Source: Candidatus Mycolicibacterium alkanivorans
GTDB taxonomy: Bacteria > Actinomycetota > Actinomycetes > Mycobacteriales > Mycobacteriaceae
Direction: 5' to 3'
Length of the DNA: 64,000 nucleotides
NCBI RefSeq assembly: GCF_022760805.1
Contig: NZ_JAIVFL010000001.1
Coordinates: forward strand, 2,852,001-2,916,000
The notes below the pieces were generated by a model that ran no database searches, was not told the DNA's origin, and saw nothing but the letters and a program-made list of their open reading frames with translations. Every line of letters starts with the position of its first letter. The stretch's first letter is position 1. Below are positions 22,761 to 32,220 of the stretch, piece by piece. The translations under genes and the position numbers were made by a program.

Positions 22761-24269
22761 ATGTCATCGTTGAGTGCCAAAGATCGCATGGCCGAGCCGA
22801 AGACCGTTCAGGGCTACATCGACGAACGGCCCACCTGGTCGGACGGCACAGCCATCACATCCACGCCGATGACCGGCATGCAATGGCGCATCTTCGGCCT
22901 TGCCTCCGCAGGCAAGCTCTTCGAGGGCATGGTCGTATTCATGACCGGTGTTGCGCTGCCGTTGATTTCGGTCGAGTTCGGGCTGGCAACCGCCGACAAG
23001 GGCTTGGTGACCGCCGCATCGCTGGCTGGCATCCTGGTCGGAGCCAGCGCACTCGGAGGGTTGGCCGACCACTTCGGCCGCAAGCGGATGTTCATTGCCG
23101 AGATGGTCATCTTCACGTGCTTTCTGATCGCACTGACCCTCGCGCCGAACTTCACAACCCTGGTGATCTGCCTCTTTGGCGCCGGGGTCGCGTTGGGTTG
23201 CGACTATCCCACGGCCCACATGGTGATTTCCGAAAGCATACCCACTTCGGTGCGGGGACGGTTGGTGGTGAGCGCCTTCGCCTTCCAGGCCGTCGGAGCG
23301 TTGACCGGAACCGTCATTGGCTTCGCCGTCCTCTATGAGAGCCCCGATGTCACCGCGTGGCGGTGGATGTACGCCGTGGCCATCGTGCCGGCAATCCTCG
23401 TCACCATCGGGCGCCTATACATCACCGAGAGTCCGCACTGGCTACTCCACGAGGGCCGAACGGACGAGGCCGAACAAGCCACCCTCCGGCTACTCAAACG
23501 GTCGCCGGCATATCCCACGAACGTGTCGCTTCGCCACATGATCGACGAGGCAACTACCTCTGCGAGCAGTTATGCGGCACTGTTCAATAAGAAGAACCGC
23601 AGGGCGACCATTCTTGCATCGGTGCCCTGGTTTCTCTCAGATCTGGGAACGTACGGAATCGGCATCTTCACCCCGACGATTCTGGCCGCGATCATCGGCA
23701 AGAAATCCGACGGCACCGCATTGGCTTCCACGATTCACAACGACTTGCTCGGCATCAAAGGTTCGGCATTGATGGACGTACTTTTCGTGATCGGCATCCT
23801 GGTCGCCATCGTGCTGGTGGACCGGGTCGGACGCATCAAATTGCAGACGATCGGGTTCATCGGCTGCGCGGTCGGCCTTCTTCTGGCGGCATTATCGATC
23901 AGGCCGGACGGGCAGCACACGATGATTCTGTTGTTCGCCGGATTCATGTTGTTCTATTTCATGACCAACCTGGGCCCCAACTCCATGACCTACCTCATCG
24001 CAGGCGAGGTCTTCCCCACCGAAGTCCGCGGCCGGGGAGCCGGATTCGCCGCGTCGTTCGCCAAAGTCGGAGCGGTGATGACCGCGTTCCTGTTTCCCAT
24101 CCTGCTCAAGGAAATCGGGACATCAACCCTGCTTTACCTATTGGTTGTGGCGTTCATTCTGGGCGCCATCGTGACGGTGACCTTCCGCATCGAGACAACC
24201 AGGGTAAGTCTGGAGAACCTCGGAGCCGCACCCGACAACGATGTTGAGCCTCAGGCCACACCCAGGTAA
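22761..24269 (+). CDS. MFS transporter of the sugar/phosphate porter type
   Basis: The product is 502 residues with 12 predicted helices. MFS signatures are seen after helix 2 (GGLADHFGRKRMFIAEM, residues about 95-111) and after helix 8 (LVDRVGRIKLQTIG); PTAHMVISESIPTSVRGRL and AGEVFPTEVRGRGAGFA mark the sugar-porter group. The ATG at 22761 follows GGAAAAG. The last 17 bp overlap the livF 3' end in the opposite direction, inside the duplicated repeat, so its present stop TAA depends on a base that differs between the repeat copies. The substrate cannot be deduced. Confidence 0.85.
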   Translation: MSSLSAKDRMAEPKTVQGYIDERPTWSDGTAITSTPMTGMQWRIFGLASAGKLFEGMVVFMTGVALPLISVEFGLATADKGLVTAASLAGILVGASALGGLADHFGRKRMFIAEMVIFTCFLIALTLAPNFTTLVICLFGAGVALGCDYPTAHMVISESIPTSVRGRLVVSAFAFQAVGALTGTVIGFAVLYESPDVTAWRWMYAVAIVPAILVTIGRLYITESPHWLLHEGRTDEAEQATLRLLKRSPAYPTNVSLRHMIDEATTSASSYAALFNKKNRRATILASVPWFLSDLGTYGIGIFTPTILAAIIGKKSDGTALASTIHNDLLGIKGSALMDVLFVIGILVAIVLVDRVGRIKLQTIGFIGCAVGLLLAALSIRPDGQHTMILLFAGFMLFYFMTNLGPNSMTYLIAGEVFPTEVRGRGAGFAASFAKVGAVMTAFLFPILLKEIGTSTLLYLLVVAFILGAIVTVTFRIETTRVSLENLGAAPDNDVEPQATPR

Positions 24270-24991
24270 GCAGCACGAATACTGTCGTCGGCCAACAACT
24301 CCCGGGCCGGGCCGGTGCGGGTCACCGACCCGGTCTCCAGGATGTAGGCGCGGTCGGAGCGGCTCAGCGCCTGCTGGGCATTCTGCTCGACCAGCAGCAC
24401 CGTGGTGCCGGTGGCGTTGATCTCGGAGATGATCTTGAAGATCTGTGAGATCACCATCGGCGCAAGGCCCATCGACGGCTCGTCGAGCAACAGCACACGG
24501 GGACGGGCCATCAACGCGCGCCCGATAGCCAACATCTGCTGCTCACCGCCGGACAGCGTGCCGCCGACCTGAGCGCGGCGTTCGGCCAGCCGAGGGAAGG
24601 TCTCCAGCACCCAGTCCAACCGCTCGCGGTGTTCGGCCTTGCTGTCGAACGTGCGCCCGTAACAACCCATTTCGAGGTTCTCCAGCACCGACATGCCGGG
24701 GAACACTCCCCGGCCCTCGGGTGCCTGGACCAGGCCGTCGATGGCCCGCCGGTGGGCTTTGACCTTCGAGATGTCGCGGCCGTCGAACCACACCGAACCC
24801 GACGACAGCGGCCACAGCCCCGAGATGGCCCGCATCATCGTCGTCTTGCCGGCGCCGTTGGAACCCAGCAGCGTGACGAGCTCGCCCTGCCGTACCTCGA
24901 GCGAAATCCCGTGCAGCGCTTGGATTCTGCCGTAATGCACGACGATGTCGCGGACTTCGAGCAGGGGTGTGCTGGCTTCAGAGCTGGTCAT
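24251..24991 (-). CDS. livF: branched-chain amino acid ABC transporter ATPase LivF
   Basis: A 246-residue ABC ATPase: Walker A LLGSNGAGKTTMMR, signature LSGGEQQMLAIGRAL, Walker B RVLLLDEPSMGLAP, and switch VEQNAQQAL. It energises the Liv importer with LivG. Its start overlaps livG by 14 bp. The last 126 bp are repeated at 22268-22393, and its 3' end is overlapped by the convergent MFS gene. Confidence 0.92.
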   Translation of the reverse strand: MTSSEASTPLLEVRDIVVHYGRIQALHGISLEVRQGELVTLLGSNGAGKTTMMRAISGLWPLSSGSVWFDGRDISKVKAHRRAIDGLVQAPEGRGVFPGMSVLENLEMGCYGRTFDSKAEHRERLDWVLETFPRLAERRAQVGGTLSGGEQQMLAIGRALMARPRVLLLDEPSMGLAPMVISQIFKIISEINATGTTVLLVEQNAQQALSRSDRAYILETGSVTRTGPARELLADDSIRAAYLGVA

Positions 24992-25814
24992 CGGGCACTC
25001 CCAGATAGGCCGCGATGACCGCCGGGTCCTCGCGGATCTCGGCGGGCAGGCCGTCGGCGATCTTGCGGCCGAACTCCAGCACGACGATGCGGTCGGTGAC
25101 GCCCATGACCAACCTCATGTCGTGCTCGATGAGCAACACGGTGTAGCCGTCGTCGCGGATGGCACGGATCAGGTCGATCAGGGCGGCTTTCTCACTGGGG
25201 TTGAAGCCCGCCGCCGGCTCGTCGAGGCACAGCAGTTTCGGCTCGGTGGCCAGCGCGCGGGCGATCTCCAGCCGACGCTGGTCGCCGTAGGGCAGGTTCT
25301 TGGCCTTCTCCTCGGCGCGGTGGGCGATGCCGACGAACTGCAGCAGGGCGACGGCCTTCTCGATCGCCGAACGCTCCTCGCGACGGTGGCGCGGACTGCG
25401 AATCAGGGCCCCCGGTACCGAGGTGTGGTGGCGGGCGTCGGTGCCGACGATGACGTTCTCCAGGGCGGTCATCTCGCCCCACAGCCGGATGTTCTGGAAG
25501 GTCCGGGCAATACCGCGGCGGGTGATCTGGTGGCGCTTGATGCGGCCCAGCGGCGCGCCGTCGAACGTGACCGAGCCCGAACTGGGCCGGTACACACCGG
25601 TGATGGCGTTGAAGCAGGTGGTCTTGCCGGCACCGTTGGGCCCGATCAGGCCGAGGATCTCACCGCGTTTGATCGAGAAGCTCACCGAGTCCAGCGCGGT
25701 CAGACCACCGAACTTCACGGTCAGATCCTTGGTCTCGAGCAGTGTCTCGCCCTCGGCGGCATGCACCTCCCGTTGCTGGGCTGCCAGGGTTTCGTCGACG
25801 ACGGGTTCGGTCAT
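24978..25814 (-). CDS. livG: branched-chain amino acid ABC transporter ATPase LivG
   Basis: A 278-residue ATPase with Walker A LIGPNGAGKTTCFNAITGVY, a LivG-type GIARTFQNIRLWGEMTALEN, degenerate signature LPYGDQRRLEIARAL, Walker B KLLCLDEPAAGFNPSE and switch LLIEHDMRLVMG. The ATG at 25812-25814 overlaps the livM stop (ATGA), so the longer open frame upstream is rejected. It pairs with LivF. Confidence 0.92.
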   Translation of the reverse strand: MTEPVVDETLAAQQREVHAAEGETLLETKDLTVKFGGLTALDSVSFSIKRGEILGLIGPNGAGKTTCFNAITGVYRPSSGSVTFDGAPLGRIKRHQITRRGIARTFQNIRLWGEMTALENVIVGTDARHHTSVPGALIRSPRHRREERSAIEKAVALLQFVGIAHRAEEKAKNLPYGDQRRLEIARALATEPKLLCLDEPAAGFNPSEKAALIDLIRAIRDDGYTVLLIEHDMRLVMGVTDRIVVLEFGRKIADGLPAEIREDPAVIAAYLGVPDDQL

Positions 25815-27016
25815 GCCGCCGCCTTGGTATCGTCGGCGGCCCCCAACAGTTTCCGCGCCGACTTGCCGTAAGCCAGCAGCTGCTGGCGCACCGGGAAGAG
25901 GCCCTGCGGTCGGAAGATCATCAACACCACCAGCGCCAGCCCGAAGAACAGGTACTTCAGGTCGCCGAGGTTGATGCCCAGGAAATGCACGCCAAGCAGA
26001 CGGTTGGGCAAGTAGACGATGACGAAGGCTCCGAAGAGCACGCCCAGCTTGTTTCCCTGGCCGCCGAGCACCACCGCGCACAGGAACAGCATCGAGTTGA
26101 TGATGTTGAACGTCGGCGGCGCCACGTACTGCACCTGCCCGGCGTACAGCGCGCCGGACAGGCCGCCGATCGCCGCGCCGATCACGAAAGCCCACAGTTT
26201 GAACCGGAAGGTATTGACGCCCATGACTTCCGCGGCGTCCTCGTCTTCGCGGATGGCCACCCAGGCCCGTCCGGCCCGACTGCGTTCGAGGTTGCCGACC
26301 AGCAGCAGGATGCCCACCATCAGGATCAGGCCCAGCCAGAACCACCAGGTGCCGTAATTGGCGTGTCCGGACGAATTGCCGCTGGAGAACACGCCTTCGG
26401 GCAGCTTGTCGCTCTGGCCGATCCGCGGATAGGCCACCTCGTTGAGCCCGCGCGAACCGTTGGTCACATCAGAGAGGTTGTCGGCGAGCAGCCGGATTAT
26501 CTCGCCGAAGCCGAGGGTGACGATCGCCAGGTAGTCACCGCGCAGCCGCAGGGTCGGTATGCCCAGGATCAGCCCAGCCAGTGCGGTGGCCGCCATGGCG
26601 ATCGGGACACACGACAGCCAGGCCCACTTCTCGCTGAACATGCCGGTGGCACTCGACTTGTTCCACGGGCTGTCCGGGCTGGTGAGCAGGGCGACGGTGT
26701 AGGCGCCCACGGCGTAGAAACCGACGTATCCGAGGTCGAGCAGCCCGGCCTGGCCGACGACGACGTTGAGGCCAATCGCGATGATCGCCACCATCGCGAA
26801 CTGGGCCATCGTGCCGCCGAAGCTGATGCCGGTGGTGTTGAAGTACGGCGGCGGGAACAGCGGGGTGAGGGCCAGTAGTCCGAACCCGATGACACCGAAG
26901 CCCCACTTCTGCACCCTGCTGAGACCCGACCACCACTCGCGCAACCCGTCACCGGGGGCCAGCAGGCATCTGCTCCAGCGGCCCGGAGTGTGATCGTCGG
27001 CTTCTCTGTGCGTCAT
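25811..27016 (-). CDS. livM: branched-chain amino acid ABC permease LivM
   Basis: A 401-residue permease with about ten hydrophobic helices and the family core GLNVVVGQAGLLDLGYVGFY near residues 90-110 and GDYLAIVTLGFGEIIRLLAD. A cytosolic EAA-like loop WVAIREDEDAAEVMGVNTFR contacts the ATPases. The N-terminal 45 residues are hydrophilic and longer than in E. coli. It is in the operon livJHMGF, 31 bp after livH. Confidence 0.92.
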   Translation of the reverse strand: MTHREADDHTPGRWSRCLLAPGDGLREWWSGLSRVQKWGFGVIGFGLLALTPLFPPPYFNTTGISFGGTMAQFAMVAIIAIGLNVVVGQAGLLDLGYVGFYAVGAYTVALLTSPDSPWNKSSATGMFSEKWAWLSCVPIAMAATALAGLILGIPTLRLRGDYLAIVTLGFGEIIRLLADNLSDVTNGSRGLNEVAYPRIGQSDKLPEGVFSSGNSSGHANYGTWWFWLGLILMVGILLLVGNLERSRAGRAWVAIREDEDAAEVMGVNTFRFKLWAFVIGAAIGGLSGALYAGQVQYVAPPTFNIINSMLFLCAVVLGGQGNKLGVLFGAFVIVYLPNRLLGVHFLGINLGDLKYLFFGLALVVLMIFRPQGLFPVRQQLLAYGKSARKLLGAADDTKAAA

Positions 27017-27047
27017 TCGCGATCCGCCTGCGCTACTCGCTGGTGCC

Positions 27048-28085
27048 TCATGCCCTCGCCTTTCCGAGGCTTTCGCCGAGTATGCCGGTGGGCCGGATCA
27101 TCAGCACCAGAACCAGCAGGATGAATGCGACGACGTCGCGCCACTGGGTGCCGAACACGGCCTGACCGTAGTTCTCCATGATGCCCAGGATCAGACCGCC
27201 GAGCAGCGCGCCGCGCAAGTTTCCGATGCCGCCGAGCACCGCCGCCGTGAAGGCCTTGATGCCCAGCAGGAAGCCGCCCGAGTAGATGATGCCCTGCGGC
27301 ACCTTGAGGGTGTAGAGCAGCGCGGCGGCGCCGGCCAGCATGCCGCCGATGAGGAACGTGGTCATGATGATGCGTTCCCGCGAGACGCCCATCAGCGTGG
27401 CGGTGGTCGGATCCTGGGCGACCGCGCGGATGCCGCGGCCGAACTTCGTCCGGTTGATCGCGATGTCGGTCAGGATCGCCAGCACCAGTGCGGCGGCGAC
27501 GATCACCAGCGTGACATTGGTGACCGAGGCACCGAAGACGTGGAACTGCGCCTTGGGCTGCACCAGGGTGATCGGCTGCTGGGCGTTACTGCCGCCGTAA
27601 CCCTTGAGGAGCTTGGGCAGCACGAAGTGGACGAACTCCTGCAGGACGAATGACATGCCGATAGCCGTGATGAGGAACGTCAGCGGACGCGCGTTGCGGC
27701 GTCGCAGTGGCCGGTAGGCCACCGCCTCCAAACCTATTGCGGCCGAACCGGATACCAGCATCGCGAACAACATCGCGATGCCGAGGTACAAGATGGTCAG
27801 CAGCACGCCCTTGCTGTAGGCGTTGCCGCTGGGGGTGAATCCCAGAATGATGTCCAGGCAGAAATACGCGCCGAACATGCCGAGCATGAAGATCTCGGAG
27901 TGCGCGAAGTTGATCAGCCGCAGCACACCGAACACCAGTGTGTAACCGACCGCCACCAGGGCGTAGATCGCACCCCAGGACAACCCGTCGATGGTCAACT
28001 GCCAGAAGCCTTCTCGCAGGTTATCGACGTTGAAACCGATGTCACCGGCGAGGCAGGCGTACTGACCGAGGCACTCACGGATCAT
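27048..28085 (-). CDS. livH: branched-chain amino acid ABC permease LivH
   Basis: A 345-residue permease with about eight or nine helices. Core motifs are SWGAIYALVAVGYTLVFGVL, RLINFAHSEIFMLGMFGAYF and FGRGIRAVAQDPTTATLMGV. ATG at 28085 is chosen since the longer frame passes through the terminator-like hairpin. It forms the membrane channel with LivM. Confidence 0.92.
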   Translation of the reverse strand: MIRECLGQYACLAGDIGFNVDNLREGFWQLTIDGLSWGAIYALVAVGYTLVFGVLRLINFAHSEIFMLGMFGAYFCLDIILGFTPSGNAYSKGVLLTILYLGIAMLFAMLVSGSAAIGLEAVAYRPLRRRNARPLTFLITAIGMSFVLQEFVHFVLPKLLKGYGGSNAQQPITLVQPKAQFHVFGASVTNVTLVIVAAALVLAILTDIAINRTKFGRGIRAVAQDPTTATLMGVSRERIIMTTFLIGGMLAGAAALLYTLKVPQGIIYSGGFLLGIKAFTAAVLGGIGNLRGALLGGLILGIMENYGQAVFGTQWRDVVAFILLVLVLMIRPTGILGESLGKARA

Positions 28086-28123
28086 CCTGGGGCGGACTCC
28101 TTGCGGTCTGTCGTCAACGAGAA

Positions 28124-28152
28124 CGCGTCCGAGACTTCGGGTCTCGGACGCG
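28124..28152 (-). terminator. hairpin between livJ and livH
   Basis: Perfect 12-bp arms CGCGTCCGAGAC (28124-28135) and GTCTCGGACGCG (28141-28152) close a five-base loop (TTCGG on the plus strand). It sits 14 bp past the livJ stop and 39 bp before livH. It could cause partial termination or protect the livJ message, giving more binding protein than permease. Confidence 0.75.
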
Positions 28153-28165
28153 CCTCGTGAATCGC

Positions 28166-29380
28166 CTACTGAACCTTGTAGATCCAGATCAGGGTCGTGG
28201 TCAGTTCGCCCTTGTCGGTCCACTGGTACTTACGGGCCACACCTTGTCCGTCGTAGTTCTTGACCCACTCGAGCAGGTCCGGACGGGTGATCTTGCCGGC
28301 GTCGATGCCCTTGAGCAGCACCGTGCCCAGGTCGTATCCCTCGGTGCTGTACGTGCCGGGGGGCTGACCGAACTTCTTGGTGTACTCGTCGGCGAAGGCA
28401 CCGGTGGCCGGGCCGCACGGGCAGGAAAGGATGGCGTCCTTGGAGGACTCACCGGCCTGCTTGACGAACTCCGGATCCTTGGTGCCGTCGGCGCTGACGA
28501 ACTTGCCGGTGAAGCCGCCGTCGCGCAGCTGCTGCACGAACGGTGCCGCCTCGGCGTAGTAGCCGCTGTAGAACACCGAGTCCGGCGACCGGCCCTTGAC
28601 CTGGGTCACCGCGGCCGAGAAGTCCTTGTCGCCCTTCTTCACCGAGATGTCGCAGGCCGAGTCGGCCACCGGGCCCAGGGTTGCACGGACAGCCTGCGCC
28701 AGGCCGGTGCCGTAGTCGGTGCTGTCGTCGACGACGCACACCTTGTTCTGCCCGAGGGTGTTCTTCAGGTAGTTGGCGACCGAGGGGCCCTGCACCCCGT
28801 CGTTGGCCAGGCCGCGGAAGAACGTCTTCCAGCCCTGCTCGGACAGCGTGACGTTGGTGGCCGAGGCGGTGGTCGACACCAGGCCGGCCTGGTCGAACAC
28901 CGAGCCGGTGGCCTTGGTCTCACCGGAGAACCCCGGGCCGACGAGGCCGATGGTGAACGCGTCGTCGACGATCTGCGGCGCGATGGCCGTGGCCTTCTGC
29001 GGATCGCCTTCGGTGTCGAACGGCTTGAGCTGGACCTGGCAGCCGGGGTTGGCGGCGTTGTGCTTGTCGATGGCGAGCTGCACGCCGTTCTTGATGTTGA
29101 TGCCCAGGGCGGCGTCGGGGCCGTTGAGCGCGCCGGCCATGGCGATCGACACCGGCGGGCAGCTGGCCTTGCCGTCGCCGGCAGGGTCGGCCGCAACGGC
29201 GCCGGCCTCGGGCTTCACCTCGGCGCCGTTCTGATCGATCTGGACCTGCTCGACGATCTTGAGGTCACTTTGCGGGGCCTTCTCCCCGCTCGGTGGGGAC
29301 TGGTTGCAGCCGGCAATGCCCAACACCGCCAACAGCGCCGAACTAGCGGCGATTGCACTCCGCGTCGCGCGACCGCGCAC
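28166..29380 (-). CDS. livJ: branched-chain amino acid-binding lipoprotein LivJ-like
   Basis: A 404-residue periplasmic-type binding protein anchored as a lipoprotein: signal MRGRATRSAIAASSALLAVL with lipobox GIAGC and Cys25. The type I fold follows (GDGKASCPPVSIAMAGALNG PDAALG ... FTIGLVGPGFSGETKATGSV ... VCVVDDSTDYGTGLAQAVRA). A 50-residue Pro/Gln/Glu linker after the lipid Cys spans the wall side. It heads the liv operon; which amino acid it binds cannot be told from sequence. Confidence 0.9.
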   Translation of the reverse strand: MRGRATRSAIAASSALLAVLGIAGCNQSPPSGEKAPQSDLKIVEQVQIDQNGAEVKPEAGAVAADPAGDGKASCPPVSIAMAGALNGPDAALGINIKNGVQLAIDKHNAANPGCQVQLKPFDTEGDPQKATAIAPQIVDDAFTIGLVGPGFSGETKATGSVFDQAGLVSTTASATNVTLSEQGWKTFFRGLANDGVQGPSVANYLKNTLGQNKVCVVDDSTDYGTGLAQAVRATLGPVADSACDISVKKGDKDFSAAVTQVKGRSPDSVFYSGYYAEAAPFVQQLRDGGFTGKFVSADGTKDPEFVKQAGESSKDAILSCPCGPATGAFADEYTKKFGQPPGTYSTEGYDLGTVLLKGIDAGKITRPDLLEWVKNYDGQGVARKYQWTDKGELTTTLIWIYKVQ

Positions 29381-29591
29381 GTTTCACCTCCGGATCAGTG
29401 GGTCATCTGGCGTCGACATCGCAGACCGCACCCGGGCCCGACGGGTCGACACTTCCGCTAGAACATAGCCAACCCTGCGCCGCAGCGCGTGATCTTGGAC
29501 GACGCCCGGCCGTGAGCGTAGGTGCCGACGCGACAAACGGCACGGTCAGAACGGTGGGCGACCGACGGCAGGTCGCAGCGGAAACGCAGAG

Positions 29592-30206
29592 TTAACGCGG
29601 CGGGTCGGCGTCCAGCGTTTCCAGGACCACCTCGGCGACCCGCCTCATGGTGGTGCGCCGGTCCATCGCCGCGCGCTGGATCCACTTGAAGGCCTCGGGC
29701 TCGGTCATCCCCTGCTTGGTCTGCAGCAGCCCCTTGGCGCGCTCGACGAGCTTGCGGGTCTCCAGCCGGTCGGAGAGGTTGGCCACCTCACGCTCGAGTT
29801 CGGTCACCTCGGCGAAACGGCTGACGGCGATCTCGATGGCCGGGATCAGGTCGCTGATCGAGAAGGGCTTGACCAGATAGGCCATCGCCCCGGCGTCGCG
29901 CGCCTTCTCGACGAGGTCGCGCTGGCTGAAAGCGGTGAGGACCACGATCGGTGCGATGCGCTTCGCGGCGATCTCGGAGGCGGCGTCGATACCGTCCCGC
30001 CGGGGCATCTTGACGTCCATGATCACCAGATCTGGGCGCAGCTGCTCGGCCAGCTCGACGGCTTCCTGCCCGTCGCCGGCCTCGCCCACGATGTCGTAGC
30101 CCTCTTCGCGCAGCATCTCGGCCAGGTCTAGCCGGATCAGCGCTTCGTCCTCGGCGATCAGAACCCGGTGGGAAGCGCGGCCTTCAGCGTCGGTAGACCC
30201 GGTCAT
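29592..30206 (-). CDS. pdtaR: response regulator with ANTAR RNA-binding domain, PdtaR
   Basis: A 204-residue two-domain regulator. The receiver domain (residues about 13-130) has acidic pocket LIAEDEALIR, phospho-acceptor Asp64 in VIMDVKMPRRDG, Thr in LTAFS and Lys in VKPFS. A short coiled linker leads to an ANTAR domain (about 150-200: RKLVERAKGLLQTKQGMTEP EAFKWIQRAAMDRRTTMRRV). When phosphorylated by the kinase PdtaS, ANTAR dimers bind paired hairpins and prevent termination. It is the equivalent of M. tuberculosis Rv1626. The 212-bp gap to livJ holds its terminator and the livJ promoter. Confidence 0.95.
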   Translation of the reverse strand: MTGSTDAEGRASHRVLIAEDEALIRLDLAEMLREEGYDIVGEAGDGQEAVELAEQLRPDLVIMDVKMPRRDGIDAASEIAAKRIAPIVVLTAFSQRDLVEKARDAGAMAYLVKPFSISDLIPAIEIAVSRFAEVTELEREVANLSDRLETRKLVERAKGLLQTKQGMTEPEAFKWIQRAAMDRRTTMRRVAEVVLETLDADPPR

Positions 30207-30320
30207 GAGGCCATTGTCGCTTGGCGGGCGCCAAACAGCGACCTCGGGGCACTCGGCGGCACCGCGCGACGGGCTCACCGCACGCATCGTCTAAGGTGGA
30301 AAACCGCCGCCACGCGGCCT

Positions 30321-30394
30321 GCCCTCGTATCCCAACTGGCAGAGGAAACGGATTCAAAACCCGTACAGTGTGAGTTCGAATCTCACCGAGGGCA
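30321..30394 (+). tRNA. tRNA with anticodon CAA (Leu), short variable loop
   Basis: A 74-nt cloverleaf: acceptor GCCCTCG / CGAGGGC with discriminator A, D-stem TCC/GGA, anticodon stem ACGGA/CCCGT (one A-C mismatch next to the loop), loop TTCAAAA with CAA at 30355-30357, a five-base variable loop (ACAGT), and T-arm GTGAG-TTCGAAT-CTCAC. CCA is not encoded. CAA decodes UUG. A leucine tRNA normally has a long variable arm, so the class I shape is unusual. Confidence 0.85.
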
Positions 30395-30527
30395 CGAGAT
30401 CTACAGACACGTTGTTGCGGCCAGCAGGTGGTTTCTATGTGCTTCGTCTGATACCGCCGAGGTGCGCGGGCCGGTCACAGAGTTTCGAAAACCGTTGTGC
30501 CCGAGAGCGTTTCAATCGGATGGACCT

Positions 30528-31295
30528 TTACATGACTTTCGACAGGAATGCCTTGGTGCGGTTATGCTGCGGGTTGCTCAGCACTTCGCGCGGGGCTCCG
30601 CTCTCCACGATCACTCCGCCGTCCATGAACACCAGCTGATCGGCGACCTCACGGGCGAAACCCATCTCATGGGTGACGACGACCATCGTCATGCCTTCGC
30701 TGGCAAGCTTTTTCATCACGGCCAGGACCTCGCCGACCAGCTCGGGGTCCAAGGCCGAAGTGGGCTCGTCGAACAGCATGAGCTTGGGGTCCATGGCCAG
30801 TGCACGGGCGATGGCGACTCGCTGCTGCTGCCCGCCGGACAGCTGAGCCGGGTAGGCGTCGGCCTTGTCCGACAATCCCACCTGGTTGAGCAGGTCGCGA
30901 GCCCGCTCGATGGCCGCAGATTTCTTGACCTTCTTGACGTGGATCGGCGCCTCGACGATGTTGTCCAGCGCAGTGCGATGGGGAAACAGGTTGAAGTGTT
31001 GAAAAACCATGCCGATGTCGCGGCGTTGTTTGGCCGCGTCGCGGGGTGACATCTCGTAGAGCTTGCCCTGGCCCTCCCGGTAGCCCACCAGTTCGCCGTC
31101 GACGTAGAGCCGGCCGGCGGTGACGGTCTCCAGGTGGTTGATGCACCGCAGGAACGTCGACTTGCCGGAACCCGACGGCCCGACGAGCACCAGTACCTGG
31201 CCGCGGTCCACGGTCAGGGTCACGCCCTTCAAGACCGACAGCGCCCCGAAGTCCTTGCAGACCGTCTCGGCCCGCACCATGGGTTCGGTGCTCAT
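30528..31295 (-). CDS. glnQ: polar amino-acid ABC transporter ATPase
   Basis: A 255-residue ATPase: Walker [22 protein letters not shown]-loop [13 protein letters not shown], signature [15 protein letters not shown], Walker [21 protein letters not shown], and His switch VTHEMGF, which are highly characteristic of the GlnQ/polar amino-acid class. ATG at 31295 overlaps the permease stop by four bases. The precise substrate (glutamine, glutamate, cystine or another) is unproven. The symbol is by class. Confidence 0.88.
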   Translation of the reverse strand: MSTEPMVRAETVCKDFGALSVLKGVTLTVDRGQVLVLVGPSGSGKSTFLRCINHLETVTAGRLYVDGELVGYREGQGKLYEMSPRDAAKQRRDIGMVFQHFNLFPHRTALDNIVEAPIHVKKVKKSAAIERARDLLNQVGLSDKADAYPAQLSGGQQQRVAIARALAMDPKLMLFDEPTSALDPELVGEVLAVMKKLASEGMTMVVVTHEMGFAREVADQLVFMDGGVIVESGAPREVLSNPQHNRTKAFLSKVM

Positions 31296-32215
31296 ACGTG
31301 TCCCGCCTCCGTGCCGGTCTGCGCCTTGGCCAGCGCCTCCAGCTGCTTCGACGTCAAGCGCCGGGAGATACCACGCGAGAAGTACTTCTCCAGGTAGTAC
31401 TGCCCGACCATCAGGATGCTCGTGACGAGCAGGTACCACGTCGCGGCCACCAACAGCAGCGGGACGGGTTCGAAGATGCGGGCGGCGATCTCCCGCGAGG
31501 CGATGCTGTAGAGGTCATACGAGTACGGCACCGCGGTCACCAGCGAGGTGGTCTTCAGCATGCTGATGACCTCGTTGCCGGTCGGCGGGATGATCACCCG
31601 CATCGCCTGGGGAAGCACGGTGCGCCGCATCGTCATTCCCCACGACATGCCCAGCGCGGTGGAAGCCTCCGTCTGCCCTTCGGGCACGGAAGTGATTCCG
31701 GCCCGGATGATCTCGGCCATGTAGGCGGCCTCGTTGAGACCGAGGCCGATGACCGCCAGCGCGAAGGGAATCGACAGGCTCTGCAGATTGAGATGGAACA
31801 ACGACGGACCGAACGGCACACCCAACTGGATGTTCTGGTAGATCGTCGGGATCAGGCCCCAGAACACCAGCTGCACGTACACCGGTGTGCCGCGGAAGAT
31901 CCAGAGGAACACCCACGACACCGTCCGGAACACCGGGTTCGGTGACAGTCGCATCACCGACATGACGACACCGAGGACGATGCCGAGCACCATCGAGTAG
32001 ACCGTCAGCTGCAGCGTGTTGAACACACCCAGCAGAATGCGTTCGTTGAACAAGTACTCGGCATAGGTCGACCAGCCGTATGCCGAGTTGGTGGCCGCGC
32101 CGTAGATGAACAACCCGACCAGAATGATGATGACGGTCGCCCCCACCCACCGCCACGGGTGTCGCAGTGGCACCGCATTGATGGCGGATGGGGCCGACAC
32201 GTCGACGTGTGCCAT
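31292..32215 (-). CDS. polar amino-acid ABC transporter permease
   Basis: The product is 307 residues. An extra N-terminal helix ([18 protein letters not shown]) precedes the family core, [20 protein letters not shown] to [20 protein letters not shown]. The EAA loop [37 protein letters not shown] contacts the ATPase. It is in an operon with the binding lipoprotein (5 bp upstream) and the ATPase (4-bp overlap), and probably works as a homodimer. Confidence 0.9.
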   Translation of the reverse strand: MAHVDVSAPSAINAVPLRHPWRWVGATVIIILVGLFIYGAATNSAYGWSTYAEYLFNERILLGVFNTLQLTVYSMVLGIVLGVVMSVMRLSPNPVFRTVSWVFLWIFRGTPVYVQLVFWGLIPTIYQNIQLGVPFGPSLFHLNLQSLSIPFALAVIGLGLNEAAYMAEIIRAGITSVPEGQTEASTALGMSWGMTMRRTVLPQAMRVIIPPTGNEVISMLKTTSLVTAVPYSYDLYSIASREIAARIFEPVPLLLVAATWYLLVTSILMVGQYYLEKYFSRGISRRLTSKQLEALAKAQTGTEAGHV

Positions 32216-32220
32216 ATCGG

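Noticed and set aside
30321..30394. tRNA as attachment site of the accessory region
   Set aside because: The accessory genes end about 8 kb away on the far side of the intact liv operon and no tRNA 3'-end repeat was found.
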